Shown here one piece after another: positions 9,843 to 18,073 of a stretch of DNA of 64,000 bases; the stretch's first letter is position 1; each line of letters starts with the position of its first letter. Under the pieces are notes generated by a model, which saw nothing but the letters and a program-made list of their open reading frames with translations, searched no databases and had not been told where the DNA came from. Origin of the DNA: Alteromonas sp. ALT199 (GTDB lineage Bacteria > Pseudomonadota > Gammaproteobacteria > Enterobacterales > Alteromonadaceae). Where the stretch lies: the NCBI RefSeq assembly GCF_018619335.1, contig NZ_JAHHDX010000015.1, positions 27,723 to 91,722 of the forward strand. The letters are read 5' to 3'. The position numbers and the translations under genes are program-made.

Positions 9843-9958
9843 AGATACACTTTATTGTTTCCAGTTAGGAATTGATTAAGTATTTATTGTAGCTTAATTG
9901 TGGTTGATTGGTATGCCAGTATCGCCATATTAACGTTCAAGCGAAGCATACAGGGTTT

Positions 9959-10729
9959 ATGAAACGTCTTTGTTTTTCTATTTTATGTTTGTACATGATG
10001 TGTACAGGTGCGACAGCTACAATCACAGATGATTTGATCATCAATGGCACTAGCAAAGCGCTAAAGCCAAGTGCTCCTTTGCATTCTGACCATAAAAGTC
10101 ATGACATGACTGGCTCTCACGGTATGGTGTTGTTTACTGATGGCGTTGAACTCTATGCGAGTCACTTGCCATTATATTATTCCCCTCACGATTATCAGCT
10201 TATCTACAAAGTAGAAAGTACACATAAAGCTAAGTTGATTAGGTATTTGCGCCAAGCGAATGCAAACTCATCTTCTACCGGTAACATGATCACCCTGTTA
10301 CCGGAACACTTTGACTTGAATAAACTTATTGGTGGAGAGCGGTTTTCTATTTCATCACAGCTTTATAAAGGCCATTTTGAGCGGGGCGGGACTAAGTGGT
10401 TAGATGAATCTGAAATAACATTTGCAAAGCTGTTGTTCAAACGTCGCTTGTCACACCAATACAAGCCAGCATACGCTGATGGAGATATTCATCAAAAGAG
10501 CTTCGACGAGAATTGGACGAGTATTAGTCTAGGCGACAAACAGCTATACATTCATCATATTAGCGAGCGACCGTCATTCGATGCATTATTTGTCGTTAAC
10601 GGCTGCCAAAAAACTGCAGAGAACGAAGTGAGTAAAAGTGTGCCAAGCGTGGCGCAAATACAAGATACTTTTACACACTGCGATGCGCCAAAGCTAGTGT
10701 ACTTCGAAACGGAAGACTTTGCGCTGTAA
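9959..10729 (+). CDS. Exported protein of unknown function
   Basis: I do not recognise a characterised family. The preferred start is ATG 9959, giving a Sec signal peptide MKRLCFSILCLYMMCTGATA; the frame could be extended to 9908 but that would bury the signal. The mature part (about 237 aa) begins with a conserved-looking block HGMVLFTDGVELYASHLPLYYSPHDYQ, then mixed beta-rich sequence including GNMITLLPEHFDL. Two Cys (VVNGC and THC) may form a periplasmic disulfide. No transmembrane segment follows the signal. The gene is divergent from the LysR regulator, with 116 bases between the starts. Confidence 0.7.
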   Translation: MKRLCFSILCLYMMCTGATATITDDLIINGTSKALKPSAPLHSDHKSHDMTGSHGMVLFTDGVELYASHLPLYYSPHDYQLIYKVESTHKAKLIRYLRQANANSSSTGNMITLLPEHFDLNKLIGGERFSISSQLYKGHFERGGTKWLDESEITFAKLLFKRRLSHQYKPAYADGDIHQKSFDENWTSISLGDKQLYIHHISERPSFDALFVVNGCQKTAENEVSKSVPSVAQIQDTFTHCDAPKLVYFETEDFAL

Positions 10730-10760
10730 TGCCAAAGGTTTGCACTAGTGTGATCTGAGT

Positions 10761-11666
10761 TTAAGGTTTTAAGTTGTTACTGATGGCCTTGATATGCTCA
10801 GGGCCTATGCCGCAACAGCCACCGATAATACTGGCACCCGCCGCTATCCATGATTGAGCGTAATCCGCATAGCGCTCTGGCGTTATATCGTTGCGAAGCT
10901 CTGATAAAAGCGCGTTAGCTTCATGCTGACGCTTTCTTTCTGAAAAGCTATTGGCGTAAGCACCAGTAGTAATGTCCTCATTTATTTTTCGCGTAATTGT
11001 TAGTGCACTTTCCATTTCTTCAGGTTGTGAACAATTAAAAAGTACGCTTTCAACACGCTCCAACAAAGACGCTATTTTTTCTACCGGCTCGCCTGAGCGA
11101 AGGGTTACGGGCTCGTTTGATGAAGCTCTATTTTGCAAGGAAAACGACAGCCAAATGGGATGGGAAGAGAGTGTTTTTAATAGTGAAACTACCGCTTCAG
11201 CTTCTTCAATCGAGCAAGCCGTTTCAATAAGCCAAACATCTACAAAAGGCGCTTGCGCTTTAATAAGAGGCGTTAAAATCTCTGCCACACGCTTTGCATC
11301 GAATAAGTCCGGGCGATACGAGCCAAAAGCAGGTGGCACACAGCCGGCGACTGACAACTTATCGCTTTTATCCTGCTGAAAAGTGACGGCCTCCCTTGCT
11401 AGCTTAGCCGCTGACTCGGCCAGCAAAAATGCTTGTTCGTTAAACGCGGTTTCACCAATATGAAATGGAACGAGAGCATAGGCATTTGTAGTGATGACAG
11501 TGGCACCCGCATTTAAAAAGTGGGTGTGAACCTCACGCACTAATTCAGGGGTTTGCATTAATGCCAGTGCAGACCATTCCGGCTGTTTAAAAGGCGCGCC
11601 GATCTTTTCAAGTTCACGACCCATACCACCATCTAGAATATGAATCACTTTGCTACTTACTGTCAT
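10761..11666 (-). CDS. Homocysteine S-methyltransferase family protein (MmuM/BhmT domain)
   Basis: A 301-aa single-domain enzyme related to MmuM and the N-terminal homocysteine domain of MetH, which transfer a methyl group to homocysteine to form methionine. The start ILDGGMGRELEKIG is the family barrel entry. The zinc ligands are visible as NCSQPE (first Cys) and GGCCGIGPEHI (Cys pair). It lies 27 bases downstream of the ROK regulator on the same strand, so co-transcription is likely, though the metabolic link is unclear. The methyl donor (S-methylmethionine, betaine or other) cannot be decided. Confidence 0.85.
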   Translation of the reverse strand: MTVSSKVIHILDGGMGRELEKIGAPFKQPEWSALALMQTPELVREVHTHFLNAGATVITTNAYALVPFHIGETAFNEQAFLLAESAAKLAREAVTFQQDKSDKLSVAGCVPPAFGSYRPDLFDAKRVAEILTPLIKAQAPFVDVWLIETACSIEEAEAVVSLLKTLSSHPIWLSFSLQNRASSNEPVTLRSGEPVEKIASLLERVESVLFNCSQPEEMESALTITRKINEDITTGAYANSFSERKRQHEANALLSELRNDITPERYADYAQSWIAAGASIIGGCCGIGPEHIKAISNNLKP

Positions 11667-11693
11667 GAAAACCTTAACTGTACATCTTAATAG

Positions 11694-12866
11694 TTAAAAA
11701 TAGTTAGCCTGAAGCGCCAAGTTTGCGCTTCCAATCGATTGGGCTTTTACGCCCACGTGACCGGGACTAACTTGCGCAGGTTTAATACCACGCATATCTA
11801 AGTCTTTCAGCGCACTTTGGGTTGCTTCAACTAATTGTTCTTTTATGTTGCTTGGTATGGCGCCGTCAATAATTACGCCGTCTAAGTCCAAAAGGCTCAT
11901 AGCGCACTGTGAAGCGAAGGCCAGCCCTTTGGCCGTCTCACACACCCAATTTTTTACCAGTGATTCATCGCACTGCCAGTAGGAGGGTGACTCATAAATG
12001 TGCTTGGCGTCTTCCCCTGCTTTTTCCAGCTCTCTTTCCAATAGATAAAGCGAAGACTGTGTTATTAACTGGCGCTGTTGATTCTGGCCAAAAAAAGGTA
12101 GCGAGCCAATAGCACCGGCATTACCCGCTTTGCCATTGATGAGTTGGTTGTTAAGTACCAGGCCGCCGCCTAAAAACGTACCGACAAAAATATATAAAAA
12201 GCTATCGTATTGCTTTGGATTGCCGAAAGACATTTCCGCACTACATGCTGCTCCTGCATCATTTTTAATGAAAACAGGTAGGTTCAATAAGCTTTCAAGT
12301 TCGGTTTGCGGGTCGAACTCTTTCCATTCCTCTAACTCTTTTTTCGGCGCGCCTGCTTCTTCTGCCCAGCTCCAAATTTCAAAAGGCATAGCTACACCTA
12401 ACCCTCTCACTAGGCTTTGTTGCGCTGCATCTATATTTTTAGTTAAAACATTGAATGCACGCTGCGCAAAGTTCAGTAAATTGCTTACCGTCGGGTAAGC
12501 GAACTTTTCGTGAAGGGTCGCTTTAACATTGCCTTTTAAGTCGAGTAAGGTCATATCAAAACTGCGGCGACCTACTTTAAGGCCAATGCTGAATGCCCCG
12601 TTAGCATTCAACCCGAAAGGTACTTTAGGCTGGCCGACGCCACCTTTTATAGGCGTTAAGCGTTTAACTAAGCCATCGGTTTCTAACTTCTTGATAATTA
12701 CCGTAGCAGACTGCGCCGACAGCCCAGTCAATTGTGCAATTTCAGCTTTAGGTAATGCAATGCGTTGCCGAATTAAGGTTAAGATCGCGCGCTCGTTCGC
12801 TGAGCGATTATCAACTAACTCTGGTGCGTTTTGTGAAGGCAGGTGAAATGCCGATTCAATATTCAA
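11694..12866 (-). CDS. ROK-family transcriptional regulator (NagC/Mlc-like)
   Basis: A 390-aa protein with an N-terminal winged helix-turn-helix (about residues 25-85, including LPKAEIAQLTGLSAQSATVIIKKLETDGLV) fused to a ROK sugar-kinase-like domain. The ROK part shows VFIKNDAGAACSAE and the GTFLGGGLVLNNQLINGKAGNAGAIGS-like segment. The usual ROK zinc motif CxCGxxGC is not seen in the canonical position (the region reads LPFFGQNQQRQLI), so it may not bind zinc as NagC does. It diverges from the fructokinase gene, suggesting that it represses frk and its own operon in response to a sugar or sugar phosphate (inference). Confidence 0.87.
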   Translation of the reverse strand: MNIESAFHLPSQNAPELVDNRSANERAILTLIRQRIALPKAEIAQLTGLSAQSATVIIKKLETDGLVKRLTPIKGGVGQPKVPFGLNANGAFSIGLKVGRRSFDMTLLDLKGNVKATLHEKFAYPTVSNLLNFAQRAFNVLTKNIDAAQQSLVRGLGVAMPFEIWSWAEEAGAPKKELEEWKEFDPQTELESLLNLPVFIKNDAGAACSAEMSFGNPKQYDSFLYIFVGTFLGGGLVLNNQLINGKAGNAGAIGSLPFFGQNQQRQLITQSSLYLLERELEKAGEDAKHIYESPSYWQCDESLVKNWVCETAKGLAFASQCAMSLLDLDGVIIDGAIPSNIKEQLVEATQSALKDLDMRGIKPAQVSPGHVGVKAQSIGSANLALQANYF

Positions 12867-12903
12867 AGTAATTACTATCTACCGTTAAAAGTGAAGTGAG
12901 TTT

Positions 12904-13034
12904 AACAAAACCAATCCGCATAGATAATGCCCACTTCTGTTCAATAATGTCTATAGTTTCTAATGCAATAACTACACATCCTACAATTCTTTGGAAAAAA
13001 TATAAATCAATTAGGTTGATTTAATGGTTTTGTT
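12904..13034. promoter_or_regulatory. Inverted 10-bp repeats between ROK regulator and fructokinase
   Basis: AACAAAACCA (12904-12913) recurs as its exact reverse complement TGGTTTTGTT (13025-13034), 111 bases away, in the 268-base divergent spacer. One copy lies 38 bases from the regulator start and the other about 100 bases before the kinase start. They are candidate operator half-sites for the ROK regulator. The region is AT-rich, so chance is not excluded. Confidence 0.35.
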
Positions 13035-13134
13035 CGTCAATACTATGCCCCAATTAATTAACGATTCGTTAACCTTGCGCATTGTGCGCACAAGGTAAAC
13101 GTCCTTTATTTACATTTTTTTGAGCGAGGCTGGT

Positions 13135-14103
13135 ATGAAAATTTTATGTTTAGGTGAAGTGCTTATTGATATGTTAAGCCAAGGTGCAGCCCCCAAAGAT
13201 GGCAACATACCAGCCATGAAGCCTTTCCAGCCTTACGCTGGTGGCGCGCCAGCTAACGTGGCGGTTGCTGTTGCCCAACTAGGTGGTGAGAGCGCGATGG
13301 TCTCGAAAGTCGGTGACGATACTTTTGGGGCGTTTCTTAAAGAAATGCTTGATCACTATAAAGTAAACACGGACTTTGTGTGGACGACTCAAGAAGGCAA
13401 TACGGCGCTGGCGTTTGTAAATTTAGATGAAGACGGCGAGCGTTCGTTCGACTTCTACGTAGATAATGCCGCGCATAAGCACATTTCAGAACAAGATTTG
13501 TCGACGATTGATTGCGACAAAAATACAGTACTTCACTTCTGCTCGGGTTCAATTTCTGGCCCTGAACTTATCCCTGGCACTGAGTTTATTTTAAACAAGG
13601 CAAAGGAAAGCGGCATGATGGTGTGTTTAGACATTAACTATCGCCCAGCGTTTTGGGATGATACTGCTAATGCTCCAGCGCGTATTGATGAGGCGGCTAA
13701 GAAAGTTTCTGTATTAAAAGCAAGCCGAGAGGAACTTGCAGAGCTTTACGGCGAAGAAAATGCCGATGCAAAGGTACAACAGTGGCTTGATAGTGGGGTT
13801 AAGGTTGTATTGGTAACAGACGGTGGTGAGCCAATTCACTATATTACTAAATCGTTCAGCGGCACCTTGGCATCGCCAAAAATGGACGTAAAAGACACTA
13901 CTGCAGCCGGTGATTCATTTATCGGTGGTTTCCTTTATTTCCTTTCGACAAAGGTTAAGAATGCCGACGAATTCGATGCATGGGCCGAAAACTTTGAAAA
14001 TGTAAGCGAAGCCACTGAGTTTGCTATTCGCTGTGGGGCTTACACAGTAACCCAATATGGCGCATTTAGCGCATTACCTACTCAGGCAAATATTGCTAAA
14101 TAA
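13135..14103 (+). CDS. Fructokinase, PfkB family
   Basis: A ribokinase/PfkB-family sugar kinase of about 322 aa that phosphorylates fructose to fructose 6-phosphate (substrate by similarity). It begins MKILCLGEVLIDML and carries the first PfkB signature YAGGAPANVAVAVAQLGG and the second signature DTTAAGDSFIGGFLY, which holds the catalytic Asp and anion hole. ATG 13135 is preferred; an in-frame TTG at 13120 is less likely. It is divergent from the ROK regulator. Fructose could come from the amylosucrase at 30.1 kb acting on sucrose; that link is inference. Confidence 0.88.
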   Translation: MKILCLGEVLIDMLSQGAAPKDGNIPAMKPFQPYAGGAPANVAVAVAQLGGESAMVSKVGDDTFGAFLKEMLDHYKVNTDFVWTTQEGNTALAFVNLDEDGERSFDFYVDNAAHKHISEQDLSTIDCDKNTVLHFCSGSISGPELIPGTEFILNKAKESGMMVCLDINYRPAFWDDTANAPARIDEAAKKVSVLKASREELAELYGEENADAKVQQWLDSGVKVVLVTDGGEPIHYITKSFSGTLASPKMDVKDTTAAGDSFIGGFLYFLSTKVKNADEFDAWAENFENVSEATEFAIRCGAYTVTQYGAFSALPTQANIAK

Positions 14104-14145
14104 GTCGGGCGAAAGCACGCTTCAAAACTGTGTGTAATAAACAAT

Positions 14146-14174
14146 AAAAAAGGGTTCAATATGAACCCTTTTTT
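14146..14174. terminator. Bidirectional rho-independent terminator
   Basis: The stem AAAAAAGGGTTCA / TGAACCCTTTTTT with a 3-base ATA loop lies between the convergent fructokinase and efpL genes, with T-runs on both strands, so it can serve both transcripts. Confidence 0.9.
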
Positions 14175-14234
14175 GTCATCTAAAAGCATTGAAAGTAGCT
14201 TAAATTCCAGCCTAGGCTAGTACTTTAAATTGGC

Positions 14235-14810
14235 TTAGTGCTTATCAGCTCTGCTTTGAAATTTTCGTTCTTCGGTGTTGACCTTAATCCATTCACCTGT
14301 GCTGATGTATTCTGGCACTTGTACTACTAAGCCTGTTGAAAGTGTGGCTGGTTTGGTACGAGAAGTAGCAGACGCACCTTTAATCGATGGATCTGTCTCA
14401 ACTACTTCAAGCTCAACGCTCATCGGTAAGTCTAAGGCAACCGGCACTTCACTAACTATGACAACTTGAATGCCATCGGTCTCTTCGTTAATAAACAGCG
14501 CTTCGTTTTCAATGCTTTCTTTGTTCAAGTGATAAGGGGTGTAGTCTTCCTTATCCATGAATACATATTCTTCGCCATCAATATACGAAAACATGGCAGG
14601 GCGACGAATTAAGTCAGCCATATCTAGGGTGTCTGAGTCTTTAAAGGTTTCATCGTATTTGGCACCCGTTACCACGTCGTACATGCGCATGCGATAGATG
14701 CTGCCACCAGCACGGCCTTGAGGGACAGAGCGTTCAATGTCCCGCACGATGCAAGTTTTTCCGTCAAATACCACAGTGTTATTCTTTTTAATTTCACTAG
14801 CCTTAGGCAT
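14235..14810 (-). CDS. efpL: Elongation factor P-like protein (EfpL/YeiP)
   Basis: A 191-aa EF-P paralogue that binds the ribosome and helps relieve stalling at proline-containing motifs. The order of the three beta-barrel domains is intact: KOW-like N-terminal domain ([20 protein letters not shown]), OB domain ([16 protein letters not shown]), and C-terminal OB domain with the family signature [25 protein letters not shown]. The tip loop reads [16 protein letters not shown]; the EF-P-modified Lys position (PGKG in EF-P) is replaced by a PQGRAGG loop, consistent with the unmodified EfpL subgroup. Length matches E. coli YeiP (190 aa). The upstream ligase gene is on the same strand with a 100-base gap. 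Confidence 0.92.
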   Translation of the reverse strand: MPKASEIKKNNTVVFDGKTCIVRDIERSVPQGRAGGSIYRMRMYDVVTGAKYDETFKDSDTLDMADLIRRPAMFSYIDGEEYVFMDKEDYTPYHLNKESIENEALFINEETDGIQVVIVSEVPVALDLPMSVELEVVETDPSIKGASATSRTKPATLSTGLVVQVPEYISTGEWIKVNTEERKFQSRADKH

Positions 14811-14910
14811 GGCGATTTCCTATTGTTTTATTTTCTTAAGGTGCAACCCTTGTTTCTATCTCGCTCCATTCTCTGCGATATTGCATAACTTAGAAAGTGT
14901 TTTTGTGGGC

Positions 14911-16641
14911 TTAGCCTTCTATTAACGCTTTAACATTAGCCAATGTATCAGCTTCATTAGCGGGCTTGTCCCAACGTATTCTATGTATACGGGGAAAGCG
15001 CAGCGCAACCCCAGATTTGTGCCTTGATGAAGGGTGCACTGCGTCGAAAGCTACTTCAAGTACCAGCTCTTTTTTCACTTCCCTTACTGGACCAAACCGT
15101 CCTACGGCGTTGCGTCTTACCCAATTATCCAGTTTTTTGAGTTCTTCATCAGTGAACCCGGAATAGGCTTTTCCGATAGGCAAAAGCTGACTGTCTTCCC
15201 AAGCGCCAAACGTATAGTCAGAATAAAAGCTGGAGCGCTTGCCGTGCCCGCGCTGTGCATACATCATTACCGCATCCACAACTAGCGGGTCGCGCTTCCA
15301 TTTAAACCACTGGCCTTTAGGTCTGCCAGGTACATACTTACTATCTAATCGCTTTATCATCAGCCCTTCTACCGCACGATTTTGGCATACTTGGGCGTGT
15401 AGCTGGCGCAAGGTTTCAGGTGAAGTGGCATTGAGTGTTTCAGAAAGAAATAAACGGCTGTTATTCGTCTTGCTAAACCATTCTTTAAGGGCGTGGCGTC
15501 GCGCTTTTAGTGTTTTATCAGTTAAATCTTCACCATTAAGCACCAAAGTATCGTAAACGATAAGTCCAGCCGGGGCGGAAGACTGTAACGTTTTACTCGG
15601 TTTCTTTTTATTAAGGCGCTGCTGAAGGGTATTGAAGGTATCTACGTCTGGCTGTGTGGCGGATGAATTCTGTGAAGCATCTTTATCACTACTCGAGCAT
15701 TGACTAGCCACACTTTGGGCAGTCGATTCTCCAGATGAGTGAAAGCCATGTTCTGCGTTATGGATAACCAGCAGTTCTCCATCTAGCACCATATTGCCGC
15801 TTACAGACTCAAGCAGATCAGGAAATGAGTGGCTAATATCATCGCCAGTACGAGAAAAAAGTGCTTTTTCGGGCACATCGCCATCGACCCCACTACCGTT
15901 CTGAGTCTTATCATCTAGAGAGTTATTTGACTTAACGACAAGTTGCACACGGATACCGTCGTATTTGTTTTCAATTTGCCAAGTATTCTTGGTAAATGCG
16001 TCGATATCGCTATCTTCAATGGGGTGAGAAAGCATTACCGGATGAAAGGTGACGGCATTTTCAATATCAGGCTTGTCGGCTTTTCCTTCTAGCCAACCAA
16101 GCATGTCGACATAAGGCGGGGTAACCGCATGCCAAAGTGTTTCAACTTCTTTGATGTCCTTATTGCCATAGTCGGCCAATATTTGTTTTATAGAGCGTGC
16201 CGACACGCCTATACGTAACCCCCGCGTGCCCAACTTTAGTAACGCCCAGCGTTGAGCCGGCGTCATTATTGTTAGGTAATGGGCTAGCGTCTCAGAAACT
16301 TTCTGCTTACTGACCGAAGCGAAAGTTTCTACCACTTCGGTAAGCGTGGGTAGCGAATCTGTTGGCTCACTATAAGGCCATAAATGAGCCACGGTTTCAC
16401 TAACCTCACCCACATAGTCATAGCTCATGGCAAAAAGCTCTGGGTCGGTATGTTCGGTAATGAGCTTTTTCACCGTATTGCGCTTAAAAAAGTCGAACCG
16501 CAATGTACCTGCCATAGCAGCAATTGCCCAGCCTCGGTCGGGGTCTGGCGTATTAGCAATGTAATCGGCTATAAGCTGTGCTTTGGCTTTATTTCCAGAC
16601 GTGAAATAAAGCTGCTCAAGTAAGTGACTGAATGCTTCCAC
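14911..16641 (-). CDS. ATP-dependent DNA ligase (repair-associated, LigB/C type)
   Basis: A 576-aa ligase that seals nicks using ATP. It has an N-terminal ligase DNA-binding domain (about 1-190), an adenylation domain with catalytic Lys226 in ENKYDGIR and motif III-like LDGELLVI, and a C-terminal OB domain including QWFKWKRDPLVVDAVMMYAQRGHGKRS. It is longer than typical (about 530 aa) because of two low-complexity, Ser/Asn/Asp/Gln-rich insertions at about 237-260 and 294-335. The GTG start overlaps the upstream exonuclease stop by one base, with GGAGG ahead, so the two are coupled. It belongs to a known four-gene ligase-associated repair set (ligase, MBL exonuclease, Lhr helicase, PdeM). Confidence 0.92.
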   Translation of the reverse strand: MEAFSHLLEQLYFTSGNKAKAQLIADYIANTPDPDRGWAIAAMAGTLRFDFFKRNTVKKLITEHTDPELFAMSYDYVGEVSETVAHLWPYSEPTDSLPTLTEVVETFASVSKQKVSETLAHYLTIMTPAQRWALLKLGTRGLRIGVSARSIKQILADYGNKDIKEVETLWHAVTPPYVDMLGWLEGKADKPDIENAVTFHPVMLSHPIEDSDIDAFTKNTWQIENKYDGIRVQLVVKSNNSLDDKTQNGSGVDGDVPEKALFSRTGDDISHSFPDLLESVSGNMVLDGELLVIHNAEHGFHSSGESTAQSVASQCSSSDKDASQNSSATQPDVDTFNTLQQRLNKKKPSKTLQSSAPAGLIVYDTLVLNGEDLTDKTLKARRHALKEWFSKTNNSRLFLSETLNATSPETLRQLHAQVCQNRAVEGLMIKRLDSKYVPGRPKGQWFKWKRDPLVVDAVMMYAQRGHGKRSSFYSDYTFGAWEDSQLLPIGKAYSGFTDEELKKLDNWVRRNAVGRFGPVREVKKELVLEVAFDAVHPSSRHKSGVALRFPRIHRIRWDKPANEADTLANVKALIEG

Positions 16642-17657
16642 TAATTGCCTCCTTGCTCTTCTTCATCATAACCGACGAGAGATAGCGCTCTGGCTTTAAA
16701 CCCCATTTTTTCTGCCTGATACATCAGGGCATCTTCTCTGCCGTGAGTTACCCACACTTCTTTCGGGTTAACTTCTTCTATGGTTTGCAGCAATTCAGGC
16801 CAGTCGCAATGATCAGAGATAATAAGCGGTAGCTCGGCATTCTTTTGTTTTGCGCGAGCGCGAATTTGCATCCAGCCAGACGCCACAACAGGTCGCACGT
16901 TAGGCAAGCTTCGTGACCACCTGTCGGCAAGTGCAGAAGGGGGCGCAATGACTATCTCGCCGGCTAATGTTTTTTTATCCGCAACCTCAGATACTGGAAT
17001 TAACTCACCCAAGTCTATACCTAATTGCTTGTATAGGTCACACAGCTTTAGCTGCGCGCCATGCAGGTAAATTGGCTTCATGTAGCCTGCTTCTCGTAAC
17101 GCTAATATAACCCGCTGGCATTTACCTAGCGCATAAGCGCCTACTAGATGGCATCGTTCTGGAAACACCCGTAACGAATGAAGAAGTTTTTCAATTTCAT
17201 GTTCAATAGGCGGGTGCTTAAAGACTGGAAGCCCGAAGGTGGCTTCGGTAATCAAAACATCGCAAGGGACAACTTTAAAGGGCGGGCATGTAGGGTCTTG
17301 TCGGCGCTTATAATCACCGGAAACTACAACGCGGTAGCCTGCATATTCAATGAGAATTTGTGTAGAGCCAAGAATATGGCCTGCAGGGTAAAACGTGGCT
17401 TTTACATCGTTAAAAGTAATACTTTCACCCATAGCTACGGTATTCTGGTGAATCGCCATATCTTCACCGTAGCGGGTTTGCATAATAGCCAGTGTTTCTG
17501 AGCTTGCGTACACACTGTTATGACCTGCCCGTGCATGGTCAGCGTGACCGTGTGTGACAAGGGCGGTGGCGACTTCATTCATTGGGTCGATGTAAAACTC
17601 ACCCGGCTCGCAATAAAGGCCAGTATCGTCAGCTTTTAGCCAAGTTGATGGGTGCAC
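16641..17657 (-). CDS. Ligase-associated DNA exonuclease, metallo-beta-lactamase fold
   Basis: A 338-aa MBL/beta-CASP-type nuclease, related to Artemis/SNM1 and mRNA 3'-end processing factors. The metal-binding motif THGHADHARAGH is near residues 34-45, GHILGSTQI and VVSGDYKRRQDPTC give the downstream His/Asp ligands, and ISDHCDWPELL with VTHGRED marks the C-terminal metal site. The start is GTG (17655-17657; HPSTWLK follows). The gene lies directly upstream of the ligase with a 1-base overlap, the standard arrangement for this repair nuclease. Confidence 0.9.
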   Translation of the reverse strand: MHPSTWLKADDTGLYCEPGEFYIDPMNEVATALVTHGHADHARAGHNSVYASSETLAIMQTRYGEDMAIHQNTVAMGESITFNDVKATFYPAGHILGSTQILIEYAGYRVVVSGDYKRRQDPTCPPFKVVPCDVLITEATFGLPVFKHPPIEHEIEKLLHSLRVFPERCHLVGAYALGKCQRVILALREAGYMKPIYLHGAQLKLCDLYKQLGIDLGELIPVSEVADKKTLAGEIVIAPPSALADRWSRSLPNVRPVVASGWMQIRARAKQKNAELPLIISDHCDWPELLQTIEEVNPKEVWVTHGREDALMYQAEKMGFKARALSLVGYDEEEQGGN

Positions 17658-17713
17658 TACTCACAGTCCTGTTAAATCAGAGAATGCTTGTTACTACGTA
17701 TTTAATCCCTTAA

Positions 17714-17983
17714 AACGACCACTTGAAGTATGCAAGACCAATAACTCAATTTGATGGCGAGTTCTCTGTCGAGTTAGATGCAGATTATTGCTTCCGCCCT
17801 GATTGGAGTATGGGAGTGACCTACATTCATGAAAGCAATGAAGTAATAGGTTCAGACAACGTGATTGAGCTAGGCACTCACTATTGGTTCAACCCGCATT
17901 CATCTATTGAATTTGGGTTAGGCTATGATACTGACGAAAGCCAATTAGGCTCGGCTACTTTGCTAGGTACTATAAGATTCTAG
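17714..17983 (+). pseudogene. C-terminal remnant of an outer-membrane beta-barrel protein
   Basis: An open frame after a stop at 17711-17713 has no ATG near its start (only TTG 17723). It encodes about 86-89 residues of alternating hydrophobic/polar beta-strands (FSVELDADYCF, WSMGVTYIHES, IELGTHYWF, SIEFGLGYD) and ends in IRF, the terminal-Phe signature of outer-membrane barrels. There is no signal peptide. This looks like the last four strands of a YfaZ- or OmpW-like porin whose 5' part has been lost. A terminator follows at 18006. A genuinely short protein is less likely. Confidence 0.55.
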
Positions 17984-18005
17984 CTAGTTACGCCAATATG
18001 CTGCA

Positions 18006-18030
18006 GGACCAGGTTTTACCTGGTTCTTTT
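18006..18030 (+). terminator. Rho-independent terminator
   Basis: The stem GACCAGG/CCTGGTT with a TTTTA loop is followed by CTTTT, downstream of the barrel-protein remnant. It supports the view that a real gene once ended here. Confidence 0.7.
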
Positions 18031-18073
18031 ACTTAAATCGGAATCATATAACCTCGTTTAGTTCAGATGTTAG

